Position numbers and translations under genes: made by a program. The notes under the pieces were generated by a model. It worked only from the letters and a program-made list of their open reading frames with translations. It was not told the origin of the DNA and did no database searches. A stretch of 64,000 bases of DNA. Source: Pseudomonadota bacterium. Its GTDB lineage: Bacteria; Pseudomonadota; Gammaproteobacteria; Pseudomonadales; Azotimanducaceae. This document shows positions 28,667 through 37,013 of this stretch, one piece after another. Every line of letters starts with the position of its first letter. Position 1 is the stretch's first letter. The stretch lies in assembly GCA_022571865.1 (NCBI GenBank), contig JACZXA010000001.1:1-64000 (forward strand). Direction: 5' to 3'.

Positions 28667-29179
28667 TCAAGACAGTGCAGCCACCACATCGTCAAAAACC
28701 GCGTCAGCCAACTGACGCATCTCCGCGTCGGTCCTATCCTGGATGGGATGCGCGACGAAACAGCGTTTTGCGTCCATTCCGAGCGCTTCCGCCTGGGCCT
28801 GTGCGGCTTCTTCAAACTCTTGCGAAGCGATCGAAACCGCCGGTGTTCCCTGGATCTCAAACCATACCGTGTCATGCAAACTGCACGTGGTACAGGATCC
28901 TCAGTCGGCCAGACCTTCTATGATGAAGTCGTTGTTTTCCTGAATCTCGCGGCGCAGCGCATCCGGCGCCGGTTTGGTAAACGTCGGTTTCGAATACCGA
29001 TTTACCGTAATGCCTTCTAAACGTTCGCTCAACAGCGTTTCCAGCCGGTCGAGCAGCACGTTGCCGCGCGGCTTGGAAATATCCAGCAACGCCACCCGTC
29101 CGGTAATCACACCGCTACGGGGGGTAATCTGTCTCGCGACGGGTTCGGCCTCATTCGTGGGATCCAATATAGTGGTCAT
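28667..29179 (-). CDS. UGSC-family selenoprotein (in-frame UGA)
   Basis: A single 170-residue frame once the UGA at 28901-28903 is read as selenocysteine (codon 93). The protein reads EGLAD-U-GSCTTCSLHDTVWFE, the defining U-G-S-C motif of the UGSC family, with a further Cys three residues on. The N-terminal half is GRVALLDISKPRGNVLLDRLE. The C-terminal half, with the QAQAEALGM and VAHPIQDRT segments, is normal for the family. Both halves share one frame, and a SECIS-like hairpin follows the UGA. It starts two bases after the stop of the thioredoxin-fold partner gene. The family's biochemical role is not established; a selenol redox function is likely. Confidence 0.9.
28865..28892 (-). promoter_or_regulatory. 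SECIS-like hairpin for the UGSC selenocysteine codon
   Basis: On the minus strand, UACC (28892-28889) pairs with GGUA (28868-28865). GUGCA (28886-28882) pairs with UGCAU (28878-28874) around the tri-loop GUU (28881-28879). The loop begins 19 bases after the UGA and starts with G. This fits the bacterial SECIS consensus of 16-37 bases spacing with a G in the first two loop positions. Confidence 0.72.
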
Positions 29180-29181
29180 TT

Positions 29182-30762
29182 CTACACCTCCTCGATTTTC
29201 CTCGAGACCGATATGCTACCGATCTCCCCGGTGGCCCAGCCGTGAAACGCGCCGGAGAATTTACCAGCGTCGGCACCGGCCACCACGATGTGAATGTCTG
29301 CATCGCTCTTGAATTTTGGCAGCTCTTTCTGCAGAGCTTCTTCTGTCATTGATGCCGCAGCGGATTTCGGAAACCCTACCGCTGAAACTTCATTCTCAAC
29401 CAGTTCACTGATGGGCCGTTTGGTTACTTCCTGAATGCGCGCCCGTATATCGGCTTTCGTATACCCGTCCCGGATCAGCGTATCGACGTGCTCAGGACAT
29501 ACGACCAATAACACCTCGGTTGCATAATGGGCTTTCGGGTGGAAGGCGCTTTCGAGGCCAAGCCCCAGACTTCCCGCCAATTGAGACGCGGTACGTGAAG
29601 ACTGATCGACAATCAGCGTTGGTCCACTTGTCATCGCGAACACTGTCACTACGCAATCATCCGCCCCAAATCCACGTTCAACATGCAACGGATCCCAGGG
29701 ATTACGTTCTTCCCACTCGGGAAAACACATGGTGAACTTCATGGGATTGCCGAGCGTCGATCGCTCGGTGCCACCGGGTTTCGCACCGCCAATATTGCGA
29801 ATGGCGAGCCTGAGCGCGCGGCCGATGGTGGCGTTGGCGCGGGATCCCTGCCCCAGCACACCGAGCTTCATGTTCATGCCAATACGTTCGCGTATGGGCC
29901 CATTGACCACCATCACCGGACTCGCACCCATGGTTGTGGCCATCACACCGTGAATGTTGTATTCATCCGTGCAAACCGCCTCCACCGCCGCGAGGATGAC
30001 TCCTAGATATTCCGGTTTAGCGCCTGCCATGACCGCATTGATGGCGATCTTCTCAACGGTGGCGTCACCCATGTTCGGCGGCATCACGGCAACCACCTCC
30101 TGAGGATCGCGCTTCGTGCCGGTAAGCATGCGCAGCACCCTCACTGGCGTTGGCGGCACAAGCGGCAAGCCGTCGCTGAAGCCCTGATCGAACATGAACT
30201 CGAACTCATCGTCAGCCGGCGCGATCTCTATCTTGCGTGCCCGCAACGGGCTGTTCTCCGCTTCGGCGCGCAATCGATCTGCAATGAGCGGATCCACCGA
30301 AAGCGAGCCACATCCGACACGCCATTCCGGTAACGCCTCCCAGTCGAGTTCCGGCGCCTCAGTATCGAGCGAGTCACTCAAGTCCCTGGCAAGTTGTTGC
30401 CACTCACGACGCACAAATCCGGTGAGTTGCTTGGCGAGATTACCTTGGTCATCGCTCAAGAAAAGCGACGGAACTGTGTCGATGTCATAGGCAAAAGAAA
30501 CTTTGAGCGAGGTATCGTCGAGAATGGAAAACGATGGGTTGTGGCGCTCGCGCAAACGCGTGTTGCCTTCGAGCGTCTGGCCGGCGACATAAAAATCTAC
30601 CCGATCGCCGAAAGCGCGATAAAAGCTCTCCAGCACCGGCATGACCTCGTTGCAGGTCGGGCAGTCCTCCTTCAGGAGGCAAATCAACGCCGCTTTGTCA
30701 CCGGGAAAACTGATGCTTTCGCCATTTTCGTCGCTAAGCAGAAACGCCGGTAATTGGCTCAA
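29182..30762 (-). CDS. Thioredoxin-fold fusion protein, partner of the UGSC selenoprotein
   Basis: A 526-residue protein. Residues 1 to about 140 form a thioredoxin-like domain with a CxxC site (LLKEDCPTCNEVMPVLESF) and the cis-Pro-like TVPSLFLSDDQG. The rest, beginning near EFEFMFDQGFSDGLPLVPPTP, is a conserved domain I know only from proteins encoded with UGSC genes. It holds PPNMGDATVEKIAINAV, GASPVMVVNGPIRERIGMN and GQGSRANATIGRALRLAIRNI. No signal peptide. It lies two bases upstream of the UGSC gene in the same operon. The CxxC domain could reduce the selenol/thiol of the partner (inference). Confidence 0.8.
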   Translation of the reverse strand: MSQLPAFLLSDENGESISFPGDKAALICLLKEDCPTCNEVMPVLESFYRAFGDRVDFYVAGQTLEGNTRLRERHNPSFSILDDTSLKVSFAYDIDTVPSLFLSDDQGNLAKQLTGFVRREWQQLARDLSDSLDTEAPELDWEALPEWRVGCGSLSVDPLIADRLRAEAENSPLRARKIEIAPADDEFEFMFDQGFSDGLPLVPPTPVRVLRMLTGTKRDPQEVVAVMPPNMGDATVEKIAINAVMAGAKPEYLGVILAAVEAVCTDEYNIHGVMATTMGASPVMVVNGPIRERIGMNMKLGVLGQGSRANATIGRALRLAIRNIGGAKPGGTERSTLGNPMKFTMCFPEWEERNPWDPLHVERGFGADDCVVTVFAMTSGPTLIVDQSSRTASQLAGSLGLGLESAFHPKAHYATEVLLVVCPEHVDTLIRDGYTKADIRARIQEVTKRPISELVENEVSAVGFPKSAAASMTEEALQKELPKFKSDADIHIVVAGADAGKFSGAFHGWATGEIGSISVSRKIEEV

Positions 30763-30926
30763 GCCTCGTTTCCTCCCCTTTTAACATCAACACCGACGTT
30801 AGCATGAATGGCACCTTCCTCAAACGACCCTTCATCAGGTTGCAGAGGATACGTCGACGAGGCAGTATCCACGAGGTGTCGCATTGGCGATGTCAGCGCG
30901 AGGCTCAAACTCGACGGGAGAAGCTC

Positions 30927-32021
30927 ATGTTAGTCACCTCACTCGAAATCGGGCGGGCGGAATTCGAATCCGGCACCGGTTGGGAACTCAAACCCGAAGG
31001 CGCCTGTAAAGGTGAAGTATGCATACCGTTGACAGAAACCTCGGGTGACACCGTTGATGTTGCCAGTCTTGCTGAGCAGATGGGTCTACCCGTGGTGGAA
31101 GATTCGACTTACGGTTTGTGGGCCATCGGTCCCGAATCCATTGGTGCACGGTCACTCACCACCGCCGAGGCACCCGAGTTGTGTCTGCCGGACATGAACG
31201 GCGTTGAGTTCCGCCTCTCGAGCCTGCGTGGACAGAAGGTACTCGTTTACGCCTGGGCTCCCTACTGAGGATGTGCACGTGACCTGCCCGTGTGGCAGGC
31301 CTTACGCGAAGAACTGCTTCCCGAGGGGCTCGAGATCGTTACCGTTGGCCTCGACACGCTGGGGGTGGAGGGTTGTGGAGGGTTCATCCTGGCGGCCAAC
31401 CCCCAGCACCCGTCGCTCATCGACCAGCATCATGTGCTCGCAGAAAAGTTCGGCGTCATCAACATACCCAGCAGCATCTGGATCGACGAGCAAGGCTTGA
31501 TTGTCCGCCCGGCAGAGACCGCGCCCGCACCGCCCCGGCCATCATCGGGACCGACCGAGATGCCTGCGGGGACCCCGCCTCGATTTGTCGACATCATGGC
31601 GGAAGCGGCAAAAATCCAGAGCAATCCGGAGGCTTATCACGACGCCCTGCGCGACTGGGTTGCACTGGGCTCAGAGAGTGAGTTTGCCTTGTCACCCGAT
31701 GAAGTGATCGCACGGTCCCGGCCGCGGGATGCCGACACCGCTCGGGGGCACGCCCACTTTGAACTCGCCTCCCATCTCGAGGCGGACGGCCACCATGAAG
31801 CGGCCATAGAACATTTTCGTACCGCGCACCGTCTGGTTCCGGATAGTTGGACCTTTCGCCGTCAAGCGTGGTCGCTCGAAACGTCCATAGAGGGACCACT
31901 CGCTAGATTCTGGCAAGGCCCTTCCACCGACGATCCCGAGCGTTGGCCCTACGAAGGTGACTGGCTGAGCGATATTCGTGCGTGTGGTCCTGAAAACTAC
32001 AACGAATCCTGGGAGCCGTAA
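30927..32021 (+). CDS. Selenocysteine-containing thioredoxin-like (TlpA/ResA-type) protein
   Basis: A 364-residue frame if the UGA at 31266-31268 is selenocysteine (codon 114). The active site then reads VLVYAWAPY-U-GCARDLPVWQALREEL, where cysteine homologues have W-C-G-C. The next segments are standard for the fold: IVTVGLDTLG, PSLIDQHHVLAEKFGVINIPSSIWIDEQG (cis-Pro) and LIVRPAET. The C-terminal part is helical, with a tetratricopeptide-like stretch (AHFELASHLEADGHHEAAIEHF). Both parts are in the same frame. The ATG at 30927 follows GGGAG. No signal peptide is visible. It is divergent from the UGSC operon, so the two may share regulation. Confidence 0.9.
31283..31299 (+). promoter_or_regulatory. 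SECIS-like hairpin for the UGC redox-site selenocysteine codon
   Basis: A perfect six-base stem, CCUGCC (31283-31288) with GGCAGG (31294-31299), encloses the loop CGUGU. The loop begins 20 bases after the UGA and has G at its second position, as bacterial SECIS elements do. It lies entirely within the coding sequence. Confidence 0.82.
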
Positions 32022-32081
32022 ACGCATTGTCTGCAGGAATTTTAGTCGTTAAGCTTTAGCGGCGAGTGCAGGAGACCCACC

Positions 32082-32915
32082 ATGAGCTATCGGACTATCG
32101 ACATAACCACGCTAACGCCGCACCTCGGTGCGGAAGTGCACGGGGTGGATCTGGCGACGGAGCTATCCAACGAGCAGTTCAGCGAGGTGTATCAGGCATG
32201 GCTCGATTGGAAGGTACTGGTGTTCCGCGATCAGCACCTCGACCGCGACCAGCACAAGGCATTTGCCCGACGTTTTGGTGCGCTGCATGTACATCCGATG
32301 CAACACAGTTATGGTGGCGACCCGGAGATTCTCACGGTCAAAACAACCAAGGATTCGAAATACACCGCCGGTAACGGCTGGCATACCGACGTGACCTGTG
32401 ATGAGATCCCACCGTTAGGCTCGATGTTGTATATGAAAGAGACCCCGGAGTGCGGCGGGGGTGACACGTTGTTCGCCGATATGTATCTCGCCTACGACCT
32501 GCTCTCGGATACCATGAAGGAGATGCTCGAAGGGCTCATCGCCGTGCACGATGGCGCCATCCCCTACACAGGCGGCTACGGTGTTGCACCGCCCCCCGGT
32601 GAGAAGTACCCCAGGAACGAACATCCCGTGGTGACCACTCACCCCGAAACAGGCAAAAAGGTTCTTTTCGTCAACGCCGGGTTTACGTCGCATATCAAGG
32701 GGCTCGCGCCCTGGGAAAGCCGGATGCTGCTTCAGGGCCTGACACAGCACATCGCCACCACGCCAAGCCTGGTCGGCCGGGTGACGTGGCAACCCAACAC
32801 CCTCACCTTCTGGGACAACCGCTGCACCCAGCACCATTCCGTTTGGGATTACCAACCCCATTCGCGTTATGGGGAACGAGTGTCCATCGTCGGAACCGTA
32901 CGCCCGGCCGCGTAA
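32082..32915 (+). CDS. TauD/TfdA-type 2-oxoglutarate dioxygenase
   Basis: A 277-residue Fe(II)/2-oxoglutarate dioxygenase. Iron ligands are H101-x-D103 (GWHTDVTCD) and the distal H251 (RCTQHHSVWDY). The 2-oxoglutarate-binding Arg lies in the C-terminal RYGERVSIVG. The N-terminus (PHLGAEVHGVDLATEL) is typical. The substrate is not evident; relatives act on taurine, phenoxyacetates or alkyl sulfates. It begins 60 bases after the selenocysteine redox gene on the same strand, so co-transcription is possible. Confidence 0.9.
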   Translation: MSYRTIDITTLTPHLGAEVHGVDLATELSNEQFSEVYQAWLDWKVLVFRDQHLDRDQHKAFARRFGALHVHPMQHSYGGDPEILTVKTTKDSKYTAGNGWHTDVTCDEIPPLGSMLYMKETPECGGGDTLFADMYLAYDLLSDTMKEMLEGLIAVHDGAIPYTGGYGVAPPPGEKYPRNEHPVVTTHPETGKKVLFVNAGFTSHIKGLAPWESRMLLQGLTQHIATTPSLVGRVTWQPNTLTFWDNRCTQHHSVWDYQPHSRYGERVSIVGTVRPAA

Positions 32916-33078
32916 ACGATAGAGAAGTGGGTGCAACGAGCTCGCCGTTGCGATGAAGCCGGTGACCCGAGCCGCCCTCGAAGAAGGCGATTGTAATCAG
33001 GGGATTCTATAAATCCCAAAGAAGGCGGTAACGTGTCACCTGTACAGTTTGTCGCCAACCTGCCCGGATTGATGCTGA

Positions 33079-34084
33079 ATGAGTGAAACCAATTCCTGGA
33101 CACTGTGGCCGTTGAAGCTCGTTCTGCCCGGGCGCTGGATCACGGCCTTGGTCTTGTTTGGACTGCTCCTGGTCCTGTTTTTACCAGATTCTTTTTTTCA
33201 ACGTCGAGATCGGGAGCTCCGAATCCGCCACGGCGGTGTTCTTTTGTATCCTCATCGCCTACATCGTGCCGGTGTTTCACTACATCACTGAACGCACCGC
33301 ATCGGTACTGGCTGAACTAAGACCGCAGTTGCCTCATGAAGGCCCGTCCATCGAGCAATCGATGGTGTACGTTAGGAGTCGGAGCTGGACGTTGCGGACC
33401 TTGTTAGTCGGAACCGGGTTGTGGCTGGCTCATCTAACCCTGGTGTTCGGATCTCCCGTAAACGCTTTTTGCCACCATTACCCAACACAACTCGCAGCCG
33501 GCGTTAATCACCGGCATGATGGCGACATGGATGACAATGACATTTGTCATCACCGCGGTTGTTGAAAACGCTCTGCTGTTCCGCCAACTCGCAAGCGTTG
33601 TCGAGATCGATCTATTGGATACGGGGCCTCTTACGCCTTTTGCTCGAGTGGCTGTTTTTTCCACGCTCGCCTTGATCGGTGCACAAGCCGCGTTCCCCAT
33701 CATGTTGTTAAAAGGGAATTTCATTTCTCGCCACGGTCGGACCGCTGTTTCTGCTACTTGGGCTACCGATATGGCCGCTGCATCGTCGGCTGCGAGCCGC
33801 AAAACAATCCGAGCTTGCGAGCATCAACAAGCAGCTTGCCGCTTGCGCAAAACCCAATCCACTCCAACCGGAAACGCTGGAGAAGATCGCTCCCTTAGTT
33901 AAGGAACCTCTGATCAATTATCGTTTGCTCAGAGGTTCCTTAACTACCGACAAGAAATTCGTCAGGCGCACGAGTGGCCATTCGATGTATCCGTTGCTTC
34001 CCGACTCGCCTTCTGCCTTGTTATTCCGCCTCTGACCTGGATCGCTACCGCGTTAATCAAAAATCTGGCTGATTCACTCATATG
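33079..34084 (+). pseudogene. Membrane-protein pseudogene with several frameshifts
   Basis: Consecutive frames give one plausible membrane protein of about 330 residues. First is MSETNSWTLWPLKLVLPG with LVLFGLLLVLFL, then ESATAVFFCILIAYIVPVFHYI and LRTLLVGTGLWLAHLTLVFG. After these come ATWMTMTFVITAVVENALLF and ARVAVFSTLALIGAQAAFPI, and the last part reads FDVSVASRLAFCLVIPPLTW. At least four shifts are needed, near 33190, 33470-33500, 33740 and 33900. A perfect 17-base inverted repeat sits at the last one. No family recognised. The number of lesions argues against sequencing error alone. Confidence 0.7.
33897..33945. repeat. 17-base perfect inverted repeat with 15-base loop
   Basis: AGTTAAGGAACCTCTGA (33897-33913) and its exact complement (33929-33945). 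It lies where the reading frame of the membrane pseudogene breaks for the last time. It could be a palindromic insertion or a small stem-loop element. Confidence 0.7.
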
Positions 34085-34238
34085 ACCACGGCTCGTGCCA
34101 GCTTGCGCAGATCACTTGCAAATGAATACCCGATAGGTAAAATGCGCGCCGCTATGAAACGATTAACCATGCGAACTATCTGGGAGGCGAACTTCGCGGG
34201 CGTGGCCTCACACCTGCTGTTCAAACTCTAGTTGCATC

Positions 34239-34270
34239 GTTATCTCCCGGTGCAACGCCGGCGAGATAAC
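34239..34270. repeat. Strong hairpin in an intergenic region, with a third arm copy
   Basis: GTTATCTC-CCGG (34239-34250) pairs with CCGG-C-GAGATAAC (34258-34270) around TGCAACG. A further GTTATCTC copy is at 34287-34294, followed by ACCGGC. The otherwise empty 34085-34379 region contains this hairpin. It could act as a terminator-like structure or be a palindromic repeat; there is no T run for a classical terminator. Confidence 0.55.
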
Positions 34271-34379
34271 TCCCCCTTCCCCTCCCGTTATCTCACCGGC
34301 TTTTGCATCGGGCGTTTCGTAGTTCCGCTGCCCAAGTCACCTTGGTAACGGGTACGAAAATTCACAGGAGCCAAGTCTC

Positions 34380-34661
34380 ATGGAACTGATCATCGCAATC
34401 TGCGCGATAAGTCTTACCGTCACATTCGGCATCGTCCTGGCCGTTGGCATCGAAAAAGGAAAGCCGTGGGCATACGAAATAACAAAATCGCTTGCGATGA
34501 TTGATCCCCACGCGACCAACCTGCCTCCCAGAGATCCGAGAGAACCTTCAGCGGTGGAAAAAGAGCCCTCAGCGGCTGCAAAAGAGCCCTCAACGACGGA
34601 AGAAGATCCTTCAGTAAGACAGACGGCTGAGGATGGAGGACTCGCCAAGCTGGTTGCCTGA
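34380..34661 (+). CDS. Small membrane-anchored protein with acidic repeats
   Basis: A 93-residue protein. The N-terminal membrane helix (LIIAICAISLTVTFGIVLAVG) is followed by a low-complexity tail of four imperfect repeats: EPSAVEK, EPSAAAK, EPSTTEE and DPSVRQ. No family recognised. The repeats and the single membrane segment look real, but the gene could be a recent duplication product. Confidence 0.5.
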   Translation: MELIIAICAISLTVTFGIVLAVGIEKGKPWAYEITKSLAMIDPHATNLPPRDPREPSAVEKEPSAAAKEPSTTEEDPSVRQTAEDGGLAKLVA

Positions 34662-34688
34662 AGCGATGTCGCCTTGAGTCCGTTGGTA

Positions 34689-35258
34689 TTACGGCATGGT
34701 CTCGCCGAAAAAGTGGGTGAAGCGTTTCTGCCACGCAAGCACCCAGTGGGGTGCGGAAGTGCCTGTGCCCGCCAGCTCAGCACGAGGATGATCGCGGACA
34801 ATACGCTCGAGGATCGCCTCCTGGCCGGGTTCGAGATCGCAGAAAAACACGTGTTTGCCTTCGTTGAGTACCGCTTCGAATCGTTTGAAGTGGTGGTTGA
34901 TCGTCTGTATGCCGATAAATCCGCCTTCCCAGGTAAAAAAGCCGAGGCAGATGACGGCAAGGAAGATAAACGGCATCCAGCCAAGCGGCGTGGTATGCCA
35001 CTCGAATAGAAACGCCATCGACAACACCATGACCGCCGCAACCGCTCCAACGATTGCGCCAATGCTGGCAGAGTGAATGACGTCCTTTTTCATCAACGAC
35101 TTGACGTCGTGGAGATGGTGGTGGTTTTCAACCTCCGTGTCGTCGAGGCTGAGAACGTGAATCTGCGGAGTCGGCACGCCGCCGCGTTCCAGATCCTCCT
35201 CGAACGCTTCCAGATCGTCCAGATCCTCGCTGACAAAGTAGTGACGCAACATCTTCAT
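34689..35258 (-). CDS. Hypothetical membrane protein at the end of the oxidase operon
   Basis: A 189-residue protein. The soluble N-terminus (MLRHYFVSEDLDDLEAFEEDLE) leads to a His-rich stretch (TEVENHHHLHDV). Two membrane segments follow (IGAIVGAVAAVMVLSMAFL and MPFIFLAVICLGFFTW), then a soluble C-terminal part (VLNEGKHVFFCDLEPGQEAIL). The N- and C-parts look like the halves of a small regulatory alpha/beta domain split by the membrane hairpin. It lies 75 bases after the oxidase subunit IV gene and may belong to the operon. Function unknown. Confidence 0.65.
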   Translation of the reverse strand: MKMLRHYFVSEDLDDLEAFEEDLERGGVPTPQIHVLSLDDTEVENHHHLHDVKSLMKKDVIHSASIGAIVGAVAAVMVLSMAFLFEWHTTPLGWMPFIFLAVICLGFFTWEGGFIGIQTINHHFKRFEAVLNEGKHVFFCDLEPGQEAILERIVRDHPRAELAGTGTSAPHWVLAWQKRFTHFFGETMP

Positions 35259-35333
35259 ATGCGCTCCTCGGTAGCAGCGGTTTTTAGACCACCGCGCCCA
35301 ACCGTGTGCCTATCGGCGCCAAGTCAAGCTCGC

Positions 35334-35675
35334 TCAACCACTGGAGGGTAGTCCAAAAAACAGAAAACGGGTAACTTCCGTGTAGTCCCCTTCTATCCAC
35401 ATGAGGCCGATCAGGACCAACAGTGCCAACGGAGGCACCAGTATGGCTGTTCTAAGCGCCAGCCGTTCCCAGGCCATGTGCATGAAGATGGCGATGATGA
35501 ATCCGGCTTTCAGAAACATGAACAGCAGGATGAGAAACCACCGCAAATAACCCTCGAACTGAAAAAAGTCGACCAGGTACGAAAAGGTACTCAACACGAA
35601 CAGCAGTAGCCAAATCCAAAGATACATGGCAATTGGATGCTGCTGACCTTCTCCGTGAGTATCCGCTTGTGCCAT
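35334..35675 (-). CDS. Cytochrome c oxidase subunit IV-type protein
   Basis: A 113-residue protein with three membrane helices (YLWIWLLLFVLSTFSYLVDF, FLILLFMFLKAGFIIAIFMHM and ILVPPLALLVLIGLMWI). The 'LKAGFIIAIFMHM' segment is characteristic of the prokaryotic subunit IV (COX4_pro) family. It probably stabilises the oxidase complex. It is the last recognised oxidase gene of the operon, eight bases after subunit III. Confidence 0.85.
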   Translation of the reverse strand: MAQADTHGEGQQHPIAMYLWIWLLLFVLSTFSYLVDFFQFEGYLRWFLILLFMFLKAGFIIAIFMHMAWERLALRTAILVPPLALLVLIGLMWIEGDYTEVTRFLFFGLPSSG

Positions 35676-35683
35676 TTACTACC

Positions 35684-36376
35684 TCACCACAGATAAAAGA
35701 ATGCGAAAATGAAGACCCAGACCAGATCCACGAAGTGCCAATAAAGCCCCGTGATCTCCACCATGTCGTAGTTACCCTTCCTGTCATAGAAGCCGGTCCG
35801 CACCCGGTTCGCCACGACGACTAGAAAAATCACCCCCCCGCTCACGTGGAGTCCGTGGAATCCGGTGATCATGAAGAAGCAGGCACCGAACTGAGGCGCG
35901 CCCATGGGATTGCCCCATGGACGCACACCCTCTCCGATGAGCTTGGTCCACTCGAAGGCCTGCATGCCGACGAACATAGCGCCGAATGCCGCCGTGGCGA
36001 GCATCAGCGCTACCGTTTTCTTCTTGTCACGCCGATAACCCATGTTCACGGCCATGGCCATCGTACCGCTCGAACTGATGAGTACGAAGGTCATGATGGC
36101 AATCAAAATGAGCGGCAAATGCTGGCCGCCAATAGTCAGCGCAAAAACCTCACTAGGATTTGGCCACGGAATGGTGGTCGACACCCGCACCTTCATATAA
36201 CTGGTCAGGAAGCAGGAGAAAATGAACGTGTCACTCAGAAGGAAGATCCACATCATGGCCTTGCCCCAGGGGACCCCGAAGGCCTGCTTATCAGCAGACC
36301 AGTCGCCGACTATCCCCTGCCAGCCCGTGCCTTCCGCGAACCCCGGTGCGGTGGTCGTCATCGCATCGTTTGCCAT
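35684..36376 (-). CDS. Cytochrome c oxidase subunit III
   Basis: A 230-residue haem-copper oxidase subunit III with about six helices. Signatures are WGKAMMWIFLLSDTFIFSCF, ATAAFGAMFVGMQAFEW, MITGFHGLHVSGGVIFL (the 'FHGLHV' motif) and ITGLYWHFVDLVWVFIFAFFYL ('YWHFVDxVW'). It forms part of the membrane core with subunits I and II. A second, shorter subunit III-like gene lies directly upstream. Confidence 0.92.
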   Translation of the reverse strand: MANDAMTTTAPGFAEGTGWQGIVGDWSADKQAFGVPWGKAMMWIFLLSDTFIFSCFLTSYMKVRVSTTIPWPNPSEVFALTIGGQHLPLILIAIMTFVLISSSGTMAMAVNMGYRRDKKKTVALMLATAAFGAMFVGMQAFEWTKLIGEGVRPWGNPMGAPQFGACFFMITGFHGLHVSGGVIFLVVVANRVRTGFYDRKGNYDMVEITGLYWHFVDLVWVFIFAFFYLW

Positions 36377-36389
36377 AAAAAATTATCCC

Positions 36390-37010
36390 TCAAGTCGACA
36401 GCAACACCCAAAATACAGCCAGCCATACCAGCAGCAGGAAGTGCCAGTAAACGGTACACAACTCAACGCTCAAGCGAATCTGATAGGCTTCGGCTCCGCG
36501 CCAGACCCGGGTTGCAGTGCGGATCCAGACAAACAGACCACCCGCAATATGCACGCCGTGTAGGGCGGTAATCAGATAGAAAAACGCGTTGGCCGGATTG
36601 CCGACCGCGTAATATCCGTCAGCCATCAGTTGTTGCCAGACCCACAACTGGCCGCCGAGAAAAGCCAACGTCAACGTCATGCCCGCAAGCAAACCGAGCT
36701 TGATCTGCGTTAAATTCTCACCATAGGTCGCCTGGCGTGTCCATTGCAGCGCGACACTTGCCAGGAACAACACTCCCGTATTCACCCACAACAGCCCCGG
36801 CTCCGCCAGCGGTCGCCAGTCCGGTACTTCCATGCGGACGTAATAAGCCGCCATGAAAAGCGAAAATAACGTCGCGACAACGGCAAGAAATATTCGCAGC
36901 GCAATCTTGGCCGAGTGCAACACCACCGCCCCATCGGGATGAATCTCGACGATGGAGTCGTCTTCATCAGGCAGCCACGGCTTTTGCGTCAACGCTCGAA
37001 AGATGTTCAT
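36390..37010 (-). CDS. Second, shorter subunit III-like oxidase protein
   Basis: A 206-residue protein with five membrane helices and the subunit III signatures ALHGVHIAGGLFVW and CTVYWHFLLLVWLAVFWVLL. It differs in its N-terminal cytoplasmic part (PWLPDEDDSIVEIHPDGAVV). Two subunit III genes in tandem are known in some bacterial aa3/caa3 operons. It starts three bases after the subunit I stop and is clearly co-transcribed. Confidence 0.88.
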   Translation of the reverse strand: MNIFRALTQKPWLPDEDDSIVEIHPDGAVVLHSAKIALRIFLAVVATLFSLFMAAYYVRMEVPDWRPLAEPGLLWVNTGVLFLASVALQWTRQATYGENLTQIKLGLLAGMTLTLAFLGGQLWVWQQLMADGYYAVGNPANAFFYLITALHGVHIAGGLFVWIRTATRVWRGAEAYQIRLSVELCTVYWHFLLLVWLAVFWVLLST

Positions 37011-37013
37011 CGA

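Noticed and set aside
33079-34084. A possible selenoprotein because the gene is broken into several ORFs
   Set aside because: The pieces lie in different frames, so frameshifts rather than in-frame UGA explain it.
34153-34230. 25-codon frame MKRLTMRTIWEANF with Met start
   Set aside because: Too short and without a clear ribosome site; could be a leader peptide before the hairpin, but nothing supports that beyond position.
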